A stretch of DNA of 64,000 nucleotides from Epiperipatus broadwayi. Its lineage: Eukaryota; Onychophora; Udeonychophora; Euonychophora; Peripatidae. The stretch is taken from NCBI GenBank assembly GCA_028023455.1, contig JAQFVV010000020.1:9099092-9163091 (forward strand). The letters run 5' to 3'. Below, piece after piece: positions 24,096 through 37,700 of the stretch. The notes under the pieces were generated by a model. The model did not search any database. It was not told where the DNA came from and worked only from the letters and a program-made list of their open reading frames with translations. The position numbers and the translations under genes are program-made. Each line of letters begins with the position of its first letter. Within the stretch, counting starts at the first letter, position 1.

Positions 24096-25030
24096 TTCTA
24101 GTACTCAAAAGTCTTGACTTTATGCATGAATAATGATTTGATTATTATTTATTTGCATGATTCCATATTAAGGAAACCTCATTTTATTGCATTTCATGTT
24201 AATAACCAGAAATGTTGAAACCTTAATCTTTTCTGCATTTTTAAATTTGTATATATTGTAGAAAAAACTCATTTGAAAAATGGACCAATCTCATATTGAA
24301 TCTCTTATCATTTTACAACACCAAGAAACAAATATTTCCTCTGTACATTTAATTTAGAAAGAATAAGTGAAAAATTCCATAGATGTTTTGTATTTGTTGA
24401 AAGTGATGTGTATACTTAGTTTTCTGTCAACAATTCAGGACTATCCTACAAAAGTTAAAGTAATCAAAAAATGTCATTTCCATAATGTGAATTTATTTTT
24501 TGCACGATTCATTTTCTTATCATTGGGGTAGAGTGAACTAAGGACCTCCAGACTCAAACACAATCTATTATTTCTAGTGCTTTTGTTTTTTTAATTCAAC
24601 AATATATCTATATTTAATTACTTCAATGACAAATGTGTGTGTGTGTTTATTTAAATAAAATACATAATTGATTTGATAAACAAAAATATTTTGTTGTGTA
24701 TGTATGTATATGAATACTTCAAATGGCCATGTGACTATAAAAGTGAAAACATCTTGATAAGATTCCTATAAGGAGCAAAAGCCTGGTTTGATGTGCTAAA
24801 TAATTTTTTTATTTATTTAGTTGTCTATTTCAATTTTAAGATTGATTATTATTTTAATATATATTAACGTATATATATATGATTGTTATTTTTCTAATTG
24901 TGGTATGTATATTTTATAAAATTTGTACTTTGTATTGTTAACTTATTAATTAATGTGTTGATTTTTAATGTGAAATTGTATTATATATGTACTTGCTATA
25001 TATGTACTTTTATTGTACATAGTGAATATA
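24096..25030. other. AT-rich DNA, nothing recognised
   Basis: A short GT run near 24632 and a TA run near 24870. No gene or TE domain is visible. Confidence 0.5.
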
Positions 25031-25655
25031 CTTAGAAGGGATTTGAATACAGATTGTCAAGATCTCTTCAGTTTTGCATTCTATCTTATATAACTGATAC
25101 ACATGACCTTATACGTGTAAAAGAGATAAATAACCTCCAATATACATATTTCATGCTGAACCAACATTTATCACTTAGTCCAGATCATCTCCCACATACA
25201 TATATAATCACTGTTCAGTTTATATTAAGATAGCAAATCTTCAAATTTTAATGGACAGGCTTCAATCTTCTCCATCCTCCAACTCTTCAGCTATCCATGT
25301 TGTTGAAAATTAAAGGCAACATGGGCATGATAACAATATTGGCATCAACAATGGTTTTGATCATTCCATCATTAGACTTTCAATAATATGGATGCCTGAA
25401 GAGTTGGAGGATGGGGAAAATTGAAACCCATTAAAGTTTGAATATTTACAATCTTAATGTAAACTATGCACTAATTATATGGGTGTATGGGTGATGATGA
25501 ACTGGATTAACTAATGAATGCTGGTTCTGTACAAAATACATATATTGGAGATCATTTATCTTTTCCACATGTGTGTAGCCATGTGTATCGGTTATAGAAG
25601 ATAAAGTGGATAGCTGAAGGAAATTTGAAAGTCTGTATTCAAATCCCCTCTAATT
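25031..25655. repeat. Large imperfect foldback containing tRNA-like sequence
   Basis: The outer arm (about 25031-25250) is the diverged reverse complement of about 25430-25655: GGGATTTGAATACAGA against GTCTGTATTCAAATCCC, and AACTGATACACATGACC against CATGTGTATCGGTT. An inner, better-preserved pair is ATCCTCCAACTCTTCAG (from 25275) against CTGAAGAGTTGGAGGAT (from 25397). Both outer ends carry the possible SINE sequence seen at 23.4 kb, in opposite orientations. Confidence 0.7.
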
Positions 25656-28600
25656 ACATCTATTTTAGTTCAGTATACACATAATTATATTCAAATAATG
25701 AATATACTTGTTTATTAAATGTATGTACTTTTAACAATAAAATGCAAATTTAAAATGGACAATGTATTAAATATCATTAAAAGAAAAGTGTTAATCTAGC
25801 ATTTATCGAATGAAGCCTACATAACAAGATAACATATATAAATTTGAGGATTTTTACGCATGCGCACAATAGTTCTAAACAAGCGTCTCTAACTCAAGTA
25901 TTACTAATGTAATAAGTTTCATAATTGTAAATATGAAATATTCTTTTTTTATTAAAAACGAAGCTTTATTTTAATTACTTATATTATTTGTAAAGGCTTG
26001 TTGTTTTTCAATCTTAAAATAACATTTTTAATTATAAAAAACTAAATTACTTTTTTCAAAAAAAAAAACTAACAAGAAATGATTCACCAGAAAATATTAA
26101 TGAGAAATTATATCAGTTATTATAAACAAATGTTCCCTTAATGTCTGTGAAAAATATACATAAGAAATAAAAAATATTTTGCCATTATATGAATATTATT
26201 TTTATGTATATTTTTATATAAAATCTATACAAAGCAAACTTAACATAAAATTAAAATTCAGCACTTTAATCAATTTACTATTGTAGGATAGAAACCTCTC
26301 TTTCAGATCGAGATTGGTCAGTTTTACAAAATAATACGTGTTTTATTACTTGACGTTTTTAAAATATATATTCATCAAACTACCATATACTAATTGGCAC
26401 AGTGGGAGAACAATAAACTTTAGAATTAAAATTCCTGGCGTAAAACTCCATTAGTCACTTCTAGTGCTCAAATTTGGATATGAACCTCCAAGAGATGAAT
26501 CATTCGATTATTATTTTATTATAAAATTATAAATATTACATAAGCAAAGTCATTCTAATTACTGACTTTGCCTAGTGACTTATTGAGATGAATCATAATA
26601 AAAGTCCAATCATGTGCAAGATACATAAATCAGGAACAATCATGAACTCTGCCCTCTTGCCTATTTCCCAGATCTATAACATTACGAACAACATTTCTGA
26701 TGATAACAAATGAAATTTTATTCGGTCCTGTCCCGGAGCAACAGCAGAGAAACAAGAGATCTACAGGGAATCATAATACTACTAGGCTTCGAACCCCCAC
26801 CCCCAACAGAATGAAACAGCTTAAGATTAAATTAGACTTTTCATCAAAATTCATTTATAAATCTAAGTTGGCCTAAGGTCAATGGAAATGAGCTATATAT
26901 AACGCAATCTAATTAACGATGTGTATGCATAAATCAAGAGGCAAAGCAGAATTAAATACTAATTATATTGTTAATAATTTATTAATATTATGGGAAAATG
27001 AATAGACAAATAATATACAATTTAATAAACAGTCGCGAATCTATTTACCTATAACACTAATAGAATTTTGACTTTCACCTGTTTGTGAATGCTGATTTAT
27101 GTATTGAAGGAATTACATAATAATAGCACATAAGTCAATGATTAAATAATACGCAAATCTGTAATTGAATACCATAATTAAAAAAGGTACAGATAGTCAA
27201 AAGATGTGGCTCAATATGCTAACAGTAGATACCAATTTTTCCATATTATAACTTGGGACGCTATGATTACTTTATGAAAAATAAATGACCTTAAAAACAG
27301 ATAAATGGAATATAAGTTACACCAATTTACTATGGTTCATTTAAACCACACACAAAAATATTTTATAATTTACATTTCACTTAAACAGTCATTAGACCTT
27401 AAAATGTTCAGACAGAAAAGTTACTTGTATTTTATTCTATTTTTTTCTGACTGGAGAGGATTTATTTAGCATTATTTGTTAGCTCACTCAAACATTGTTT
27501 CAATGAGAGGGCGGGTAGCTTAAATAAGCTTTAAAATGACATTCCCTAACTTATAATATAAACGAAAATATGAGACGGATTTTAGAAATCATGGCATTAC
27601 GTCTTATAGATTTAAAACAGGAAAATATGAGAATATTAAACAAGAATTGCAGTACTGACTAAATCGTAATGCTAGAAAAGGTTGAGTCCATTTTAAGATG
27701 AATGCTTCATCAATTATATAAGAATATGAAATGTGGCTGTACACATGATAGGCCAGCATTTGAAAAGCAGATTGCATAGGAATTCCATGGTCCAATTTTC
27801 CAATGTTAACCCATGCAGAGCCTAAACAACAACCTGACAGTATCCTGGAGTTGGTGCTTCCAAACACCATTCAAGGATATGTCATAAGTAAAATAATCCC
27901 GGTCCTCTGGGTTTAAGTTTGACAAAGCAAGATGAGGAAATTTTGTAACATTATCTAAGCCAAGCAATGTTAATAATAAAAATAAATCAGGTTCTTAATA
28001 ATGCTGATATGTGAATTAAGATCCTTGTAATTTAACAGAATTGAGCATAATGATATGACATAATTTGATCCCTCTTGAAAGGTACGCAAATGACCTTTAA
28101 TATTAGTTAGGATGTCAAAATACAAAAAGTGGGAATATTGTTCCCTTCATTAAACAAATATTAATATGCTAACCAGTAATTAATACCATAAAATAATTAC
28201 CGTGCTAGATGGCATGATGGGCAAATGATTGACCATATAATAAAAAAACAGCAAAGGTATGGTCATTAAGTTTACTTTAAAATATAATATGAAAATAAAA
28301 TCAATAGCATGAACATGGTAATAAATTGATATATTAAATGTAGCAGTGAATAATCTGCCACTAAGCAAATAGAATTACTTAAAAATATTATTCAATCGAG
28401 CGAACTTTTAGTTAGGTAAGAAAGCTTACCTTTATGACTTAGCATCCCATAATATCAAGGATATTTAATAAGAAAATTTGGGATCAGTTCACTAGATTGA
28501 ACTATTAGCATATTAAATTAAATAATACAAAAAGTTATAATATTGAAATTAAAAGTTTGCCACATTTAAAATATTAAAAATAGAAATTGTGAAACCCATT

Positions 28601-29767
28601 AAAGAAATGCATTAAAATAAATAAAGTTATAGATTCTTGCATTAGATTTTTACAAAAGAAAGAGAAAGTCACTACTCTATAGAATTGTTATAACTAGCAT
28701 TACAACACCATGTTTAAATAAGAGAATTACATTACAAAAAAATTTTTTTAAAGAGTTCATATTAGTGGCATGATTAGGATTTACCTTCTATTACCTGATG
28801 TTTTGACGTCCATATGAATTGATATGTGTAAGGTTATAAAATGAGGAAAACATGGTCAGCAATGCAAGTTTGGAAAAATAATGGCTGGCATCTTGAGATA
28901 GTTATTTCAGCATTTAATTTAGGCAGTCCATAAGTGAAGATGGCATGTTAGCATAGCAATATGGAAATGATTTTTGGAGAAGAAAGGGGAAGCAAATTTA
29001 GTCCCTCTACTCTGAATTCATATTTCAAAATTTTGATTGATGTGGATCCATTCTGCAACACTAATTAAAATGGCGAACCAAAAGACAACCTAAAATTTCA
29101 GTTCTATTTATATGTCAGCAAGACCTCGAATATTCTCTCTTTCTGCTTGCTGAGGCCTGGATGTCCATTAAGTGGCCTGAATGCACCTATTCTTTATTTC
29201 CAATGATAATGCAACAAGTTCTAGAGGATATTGTTTTAATCTATTTCGAGAATGGAAATAGATTCAAAAGATATAATTTCCATTAACATTGTTTGCTAAG
29301 GGATTTTAATTTATTAATTACCCTTTTTAAATTAAATCTAGAATATTCTTTTATTCATAAGTTTCAGAGTTATTTTAATTACTCTCTAGAACTTTCTTTG
29401 GTATTGCATCATAAAATAAAATACGCGAACTATAAAATAAATATACATAATATTTAACTACGAAAAATAATTTTTTTATCAATAATATTTTTTTAGCAAT
29501 ATCGACCACACATACATGATTATTTAAAGGGAATGGAAATTTAAATATTTCCGACTTCAAAATTATTAAATATTCTTACAATAAAACATTTAACTTATGA
29601 AAAATTACAAAAAAGGGAGGGTTTTAAAACACTTGTATGTGGATTCTTTCACTCTCTAGTGATTTACACATATATAGCTGGGTTTAAACCTCTGAATCAA
29701 GGTTTTGAATCACCAGACAGTGAAGCAAAAATGTGTGTACAGATTTTACGTTTCAATATATATATAT
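25656..29767. other. AT-rich DNA, no gene recognised
   Basis: A degenerate repeat near 26395-26460 (TAGAATTAAAATTCCTGG) resembles one near 39205-39240. A minus-strand open frame of 88 codons at 27604-27870 has no recognisable motif and no splice or promoter support, so I do not call it. TA tracts occur only at the right edge. Confidence 0.4.
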
Positions 29768-30762
29768 TGTAGCCCTTGGATTTGCCCAAAGCTCCATTAG
29801 ATTTAGACTTAGCTATGTAAGACAGTGTTTAATGAAAATTTTCCTCATGAGCTGTATTTTTTTTAATAGACAAACTTTCTAGCCAATGCTAGGTTTGAAC
29901 CCAAGTCATATTCTTAGGGATTGCGTAATTTGCTTAGTGGGCAAACTAAACATTTTGTTATAAAAGATTTCTAAGCAAAAATTGTTTTATTTAATATTGA
30001 TTCATAAGACAATTTAATAACCAAAGATATAATTGAGAAATTTATAGATTATCAATATGTATACATCATTTTAATAGTTGAGATTGAAAAGAAGGGAGAT
30101 GGTTGTGTGATTTACAAAACTACTTTGGAGAGTGAAAATAGCTAATCGTAATTTTACAATAATAGGTTAGAACTCAATAATTCATGAAATCAAATTGTAA
30201 AAAAAAAAAAAAACAAGAATTAATCAGAGTATTGATTAATCATTCTAATTAGAATTGTATGTGTGAGGGATGCGTGCATGTATATGATTTAGTTGTGGAT
30301 TTTAATTATAAAGTTCATGATTGAATAATAATTATCCCATGTTATCTCATGGGGAACTCTTTTAAAGAAGAATTAATTCATTTTAATAGTTCATTCATAG
30401 CAGTCAAAAATTTGGTCAAGATTCTGAATTTGAAGTTGGGTTGCTATACATTTATTTATTATTATTAAAGAAAAAATAAAAAGGGGGGGGAGTTTTCTTT
30501 CATTTGTTTTTTTGGGGAGATTTCCACGAGCAGAAAATTACTAAAGTAAATCACGGGACATCTGTGACACAGGAATGTAATTTTATAAACAATGGGTTGT
30601 CAATCTCATTGGAATGAAGACATGAATTTGGCAGGTCAGTCATTCAGGAGGGGATAAGTTTAAAACAACAAAAAAAAAAACAATAGGCAATTAATCAAGG
30701 AAAACACAGACATAAATGGTTTGGAAGGTCGACCATTCGGGGGGGTGGGGTGAAGAAAGCCA

Positions 30763-30850
30763 GACAATATAAGAGCTTGATTTGTCTTTAGCAAGGTTGG
30801 TTGGTTGGTTGGCTCACTCTCTCTTTTCTGGCTTTCTCATCATCAATTAT
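30763..30850 (+). promoter_or_regulatory. Promoter-like or LTR-like segment
   Basis: ACAATATAAGAGC at 30763 resembles a TATA region. It is followed by a (GGTT)n run and a pyrimidine-rich stretch (CTCACTCTCTCTTTTCTGGC). The preceding 250 bp are less AT-rich than their surroundings (for example TTTCCACGAGCAG, GGTCGACCATTCGGGGGGG). The arrangement recalls the U3-R part of an LTR, but no coding region of a retroelement follows. Confidence 0.25.
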
Positions 30851-31157
30851 CCTGAGAAGCCTAGTTGTTGCATTGAAGGAAAATTCTTTAAAAAAAAAGA
30901 GAGAAAAAGAAATCGTTTGTTGTTAATTTTCTGTTCTGTCTTCTGAATGATAAAACTTAGCCAAATTTAATAACATTCATAGAAAAATGACTGTCACGTA
31001 AATTTATATATTAGGTGCACATCCCATTCTCTCCTGAAATCAATTAATTTCATGATTTGTCTTATGTCTAAATATACCTAATTTATCAGGAATCGGCAAG
31101 TTATGAAACTTAAACTACAGAGAGTAAATTGATTTTGATTTTGCAAATAGGGTGGAA

Positions 31158-31256
31158 CTGAACACTACAGTCTCATATGAAGCATCAAATCTGAACCCTA
31201 CAATCTCATTTAAAACATTAAATTTGAACACTACAATCTCATATGAAGCATCAAAT
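31158..31256. repeat. 33-bp tandem repeat, three copies
   Basis: Units start at 31158, 31191 and 31224 with CTGAACACTACAGTCTCAT, CTGAACCCTACAATCTCAT and TTGAACACTACAATCTCAT. The outer two units are more alike than the middle one. Confidence 0.85.
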
Positions 31257-34200
31257 CAGTCATAAGTGAACTGAGAAGTACATCAATAAGTGGACTGGTA
31301 CAGTTAAAAAATTAAAAGCAAGTTCTTTTCAGCTGTAAAAGTGTAGTTAATCCCCAGAACCCAAAATGGAGAAAATCTTATAATCAGCATGAAAACTTTG
31401 TTACATTTTGGCATAGGAATTGAACTTGTATAACAGTGACTCTTTCACATAAAGCCATGTGTGCACACGAACAAACAGAAGGAAAAAGGGGGGAAATGGA
31501 AACCAGAGATCGGAAGGACAATCCAGGAGGACTGTTTAAGTATATTTTTTATTATTCATTTCTAACATTTAATCTTAAAAAAAAAGGAAAAAAAATTTTT
31601 TAAACATATATATTCATTTAAAGGTAATCTATGTTAAAATTATTATTATTATTATTATTACTATTTGGGGGGGGTTAGATAAGTTAATATCAAATCATTT
31701 TGTATATGCCCGTATTAAATGCTTTACTTTTTTTTATGAAGAGAGTGAGAGATATTGTTAAATGAAATGTTTTTAGATTGGATCAGGTATTATTATCAAA
31801 CACTTAGACTTATTGATATGTTTTATAAAGGTTGTGTGAATGTTGGGCTAAAACATCATCATTATGGTGTAAAAGAGCAGAGAGATAGTTTTAAAAATTT
31901 AATATGCATTTAATTATTACTATTATAGTAAAGTTAAAGTTAGATATAAGCTAATTAAAGCTTGGAAAAATTGTTAGCTAATGTTCTGGCGTACTATTTC
32001 ATGAGAGAAATGTCGATGTGAAAGTTTTACTCATATAAATTGATGTTAAACCTGTGTATATGTGGATGGACAAAGAGTCCCCACCAAGCTAGTGGAGTTG
32101 TAGTTTAGCTCGCTCACTAAGATGTTTATTCCATATTTTATAAAGTACTTAAATACAGTAGAAAAGTTTCCCACTTGGTTATTTTCTATACCGTAAGATG
32201 GTTTCTTTATTGATGGCCAGAGGTTAAGAGGTATACCCAAGTCTCCCTGTATGACTAGCAATAAAATCCTAGCATACCTCAACCTTAGTGAAAAGGTATT
32301 TTCTCTTATTTGGGTCACTGCCTACCTCATACTAATGTTGATATTCCTTATGGGTGTATGAATTACAGCCATTGCTAAGTATTACTTATAAATGTTGGTC
32401 ACAGGGTCACAAACTCAATTTGATGTCAGGGTGAGGGTGGATAGTGTGTGTGCAATTAGTATACTTGAACATTGTTTTGTTGATATATTTTAATTGATCA
32501 ATAAGAGCCAAGGATAATAATGTAAATAAATATTAAACTTAAGGGTTAAATAAAACCTGAGAACATTGTAAGCAATGTGTATATTAAATTATCTAGAAAA
32601 TATATCCACAGCCAGCTGAGAACTTTACTGGAAGATTACTGAAATATTATTATTGTCATAAGAACATGAGTATAGATTGTATGCAGGTATGATAATGATT
32701 AAGCTAGGTACCGATTTGTTGACATTTGAAAAGTAACTAAAATTAACTTAATGGTGAGAAGTCCCACCATACATAAAATATCGCCATTGTATGGCATAGG
32801 ATGAAGGCATATTAGATTAAAATAATTAATGGAAATTGTTAAATTTTATTATTGGGAGAGTTATCCTTAGAAATAAATCAGTAATTGAAAGCATTAAACA
32901 CTTGGGGGGGGGGAATTTAATGTTCACTATGTCTTAGTTAAAAGTAAGAACAAAATATATATGAAGGTAACTATTATCTTTATCTGTCTGTTATTAGTAT
33001 TACTCCATGGCTATCGTGATTCCCTAATAATTAATATTTATATTTTAAAACCTCTTAAAATTATCTGTTGATTTAGGAATTTTTTTTATTATCATATGGT
33101 TGTAGAACAGGGGAAAGCCATGTGAACCATAGAATTAATGTACATATTCTTTTATTGAGTTATAATTTGTTGATAAAATTTATTATTTTTTTAAAATAAA
33201 AATTTGCATATGTCTCAATGTTTTGTGGGTTATTACAATCTAGAAATCTCAAATCCAATCATCCATCAATGCATTATTATTTATATTTGAAGCATCATTT
33301 TGGTAAATCATGTCAGGTAAAATTTATTTAAATGGTTAATTTTCCAAGCTTAGGTAGCATGGCAATACTCAAGATTACCAATACTTCTGAAATAATTCAG
33401 GATAGTTGAAATATAGATTATGAATAGAGATGGTTATTGGGTGATAGTGGGTGGGCATAATATCCTTTCCCCATCCGTTGTATTGGAACACCTATCTAAA
33501 TGCACTTCCTTATGATTTTACTTTAATTATGAAACTGTTTATAATATGTTATTTCTAAAAGATTTAATGTAAGCTTAATTATTCGAGCTTTAATGTAAGT
33601 GGACATTGTCTACCTTAAAGTCAGCAACCTTGGAGGTGATCATGAGAAGGGTGTTTATCACCAATAATCCATAGCAGCTTGTTTGACTTCCAGACCTTAT
33701 CATTCTAAAACCCTGAGAAGAGATTATCATAGGAGATAAATGAGCTAGTACAATGGAAAATTTGAGAGAAAAGAGATAGTAGTGCAATAGACCTTTGAAT
33801 GTGAGGATTGATGGAGGGATGAATCAGGAGGGTGGAGATGGACATAGAACTATTTGTAATCTGAAACAAGATTTTAATTGTGACTTTAATGGTAATGAAT
33901 GGGAAGTGTGCTGAGAATATAAATTATAATGGGAGTTGAGCTTAAAGTTTCTTCTCTTTAACCAAAAGTATTAGTATTATTATTTTTAATGCATTCTCAG
34001 TGTTCTCTTAGTCTATTGATTATTTATTAACCCATTCATTAGATATCATTATTGAAATTTATTAATAAGTTATTGAAATAAGGTTTAGCCTCAATATTTT
34101 CATTGAAGTTGCAATTTGGCACCCTGGCAAATATGATTATAGATGTTCTATCCCATCATCATTGATCCTGAGAGAGGCTTTAGAAATAATGTTAGCTGGG

Positions 34201-34481
34201 AATGGAGAAGCATTCATCAATCCATCTGACCAAAAAGATTATAAATGGTGCCCCAACTAGGGCCAGTGCCATATACCTGAGAAGTCAGACTAGCCTCAAG
34301 TTCCACTTTGTGTATTGGCTACAAATTATAACAGCTATCATATTTATATTATTAGAAAAAGGTTACAATATATATATATATATATAAATATCCTTTTGAG
34401 TTTAGCTGTTTTGGATTTAGTTTATCTGTTGCTTAAATATCTTTACATTATGATTGATGATTTGTATATATATATATATAT

Positions 34482-34642
34482 TACAAAGAAATCAAGTCAT
34501 ATGTCACATGACCTAATGTAACAAGCTTGAATTACAAATGTACATAGAGCTCGCAAATAAGCTCTTAACAAGCTTTGCAGAATATCCCAACTGCAGACTG
34601 GTTTCTGCTACTTGCAATGTTAAGAGCTTATTTGTGAGCTCT
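34482..34642. repeat. Foldback repeat, 34.5-kb copy
   Basis: GAGCTCGCAAATAAGCTC (34547) pairs with GAGCTTATTTGTGAGCTC (ending 34642), about 35-bp arms around a 30-bp loop. The sequence before it (CAAGTCATATGTCACATGAC, then AAGCTTGAATTACAAATGT) matches the start of the longer foldback at 45072, so both belong to one family. Here the outer right arm is missing. Confidence 0.8.
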
Positions 34643-34670
34643 CTCTCTTCTCTCTCTATATATATATAAA

Positions 34671-34785
34671 CAAAAAAAACTTATAAATCCAAGAAATAAT
34701 ATAATATTTCAACCAGAGAACTGATGAAAACCAGTCCTCTGGTTGAAATATTATATTATTTCTTGGATTTATAAGTCTTTTTTGT
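34671..34785. repeat. Perfect hairpin, 40-bp arms
   Basis: ACTTATAAATCCAAGAAATA... (34679-34718) is exactly complementary to 34737-34776, around an 18-bp loop. Pairing extends a few more bases through the A-run and T-run on the outside. Identity this high implies a recent origin or ongoing correction between arms. Confidence 0.93.
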
Positions 34786-37700
34786 TTTTATATTTGTTTC
34801 CTTTGGTTAGTTTTTTATATATTAATATTTTTATATGGATATATATATATATATAAGTTTCACCTTTTTTCTATTGTCTCTCACTCACCGCTCTATCCTA
34901 CCCAGATTTAAACTTTTTGGTATCGAATTGTGTGTGTAGCAATATTAAAAATGTATAGATATATGTAGAATTCACCATAAACACGCACACATTTCGATTT
35001 CAAATTTAAGGCAATAAATAAAGATAAATAATATAATTTAGATTTCTTCTTTTAGTTATATAAAAAAATATAATTTTAACTATTTATTTTGAATTGCAAA
35101 ATCCGTTATTTATTGCTTTGTTTAAATTTCATTTAGTAATAATTTTAGAAATAGATTGTAATATTTAATTAAAAGTAAAAATAATCATATATTCCTTTTG
35201 TATTTGAAATTTTAAAAGCAACGGCCGGTGAGAGATAATAGATTAATTAAAAAGAAAAATTCCCTAAATTGTAATTATAAAATGTAAATATAAACAATAG
35301 AAAGGCAGCTTTCTCTATAATTAAAATTAACAAAAATGTATTGATTATCCTCAGGGCAGATTAATTGGAATCCAAAAATAAACCAACAAAAGTGTAAAAG
35401 ATAAGATCTAAGAAAGGAGGCCATTTTAGACTTTCTAGAAACTTTCAGTTTAACTTTAGCTGTGCTCTCAATCAGTTGAGAGTCTCCAAGATCTTAAATT
35501 AATTTTACCTGCCATGGTATGATCGAGTAGAAAGTGCCCAGACTATTCTCCATCTAGAGATGGCCTATCATATGCCAAACCTTCCACTGCCCTTCATAAA
35601 TTCAACCACGAAGATCTGCTGCCTAATATAAATTGAAAGCTGCTGCTGTTAAATTACATGAATCATCTAAATGCTGTAAAGAACTGCTAATGCTAGAATC
35701 ATGAACAATTTGCTAATGATCACTGAATCGGAAAACTTCTCATAAAACAGGTACCTGTATCCAAATTCTCTAGAGTACTCTACTAATATCCCACTATAGC
35801 TTATTCATTCTTTATATAACTTATAAACTATAAATTGTAAATTCTCATTTGTAATGCTATAAATTTAATAAATAATATGTAAATTTCTTTAATAATCTAG
35901 CCTGCCTAACTCTATCTTTCTTGGGTACGTATTTCTAAAATCTACATTTTATTATATAATTATCACATGCTCATAATTTTCTAAGTATAAATCTATGATC
36001 GCTTGAGACAGTGGATGCGTGTCAAATTTTCATTAATATTTACTTCCATAAATAACTTAATATTTTCATATAAATCGACACGCATTCAATGCTTCCTTTA
36101 TTGTAATGCAAGGGTCTACTGCTTAGCAAATGGTTGACATATTAGTTGTAATAATCACCCAGTTATATATTGTTTTATATTTTATTAAATCTTAATTAAT
36201 AATTCCATAAAATTGCATTTCTTTGAGAGTCGCCAACGTTCTTTATTAAATGTTGATAATGTAGGGCCGAGTTATAAAATATATTTAAATCTTACCAGAA
36301 TCGTCTATACATTATACATGTGTTACATTTTAGAGACACGATGACCCATTACAAGCCTTGAAGATTCCAGATTCTATAGGGTTGAAATTAACCCCAGTCG
36401 TCCTACACAAGCAGACAAAATAAATGCTCCTATAGGGCTTGACGAAAGTCATGCAGCCAGCAGGCAATCGTGGCATGAACCACTTGTCCCTGGTTATGCT
36501 TATGTGATACCTTACCTCTTTGGGCCTATGGCAAATGCCAGCCCGTCATTCTTATAAACTCATTCATGGCTTGCAGTTTCAATATACTGGTCATTCCATA
36601 TCACCTTTCTAAATGTACCACATGTTTCTTTTATTAACTTTATATTCTATGTATAACTCCGTCCCTGCATTAGTGACATAACTCACTCTCAAATAAATGT
36701 TTGCCCCTAGTTGTTAGTAAATATCTTTAAATTAAATAAATATATGTCCGCCACTACTATTATAAATCTTACTTTAGACTCTTGCATTGCAAAGGTATAA
36801 ATCCCTAAAGGCATGCCTTAGAAATACTTGCTCAAGAATTTTAGGTAGCTAGATTACGTGATCAAATAAATGTATTTCTCTTTGTAAACATAACAGTTTG
36901 GAAAATACCGCTACTGAAGTCTTAAATATAAAGTATTATTGGTAAAATGATTTCGTATAAATGTTACTAAATAAATAAATGTATTTCTTGAATAATAGTA
37001 TCGGAAAATTCCGTTACTCAATTTAAATATTACCAAATATTATTAGTAAATGATTTATTATTAAAATGTTTCAATAAATAATTTCAAATTATACATCTGC
37101 AGTTATGTTTTATTTATTCGATACCCATTCTATATAATATTTCCTTGATTTGTAAATATAAGTGTTTAATTAATATTAGTATTATTATTGGCTAACTTGA
37201 AAATAAAATCATGAATCTCTTGCAACATCCCTGACCACTGTGCCTAAAGAAATGTTTACTAATGTCGCATCAGATGCATTGTTTTGTAGATTGTATTGTG
37301 GAACCGATAAACTATGTTCGAACTTAGTACTACGGGTGGCTTCGCTACCTAGATGGTGCTGCAGTTCTGTGTGGTGGTCGAATTCTGCACTATGTTAACG
37401 AATCACACGTTTTCTGACCGTTACAATATATATATACATACAATGATTGTTATAAAATAAATCCTTGGATTTATATTATACAATCTTGGAACTAAATTCC
37501 ATGTATAAGTAAATCCTATTCTATTACATAATTATGCATAAAACATAAGAAATGGAGAGATATAAAGAAAGATATAAAACAAAGAAGTAGTCTATTTCTT
37601 ATTCCATCCAACTCTAAGACTGCCTGTGTTTCTGAAGTATGTACTCAACATCAAGCAATCATTTCAAAAATATGTAAAGCATTTCCATCCTTATAATGCA

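Larger units (their letters stand above)
29768..34367. other. Candidate 4.6-kb unit bounded by TA tracts; no identifiable gene
   Basis: The left edge reads (TA)n-TGTAGCCCTTGGATTTGC and the right edge GAAAAAGGTTACA-(AT)n, again TG...CA between TA microsatellites. The size is close to that of the 17.0-21.5 kb unit, but no shared interior sequence or coding domain was noticed. Treat the two ends as possibly unrelated. Confidence 0.22.

Noticed and set aside
27604-27870. 88-codon minus-strand open frame
   Set aside because: No recognisable family, no flanking splice or polyadenylation evidence that favours it. Length is within chance for a 64-kb window.
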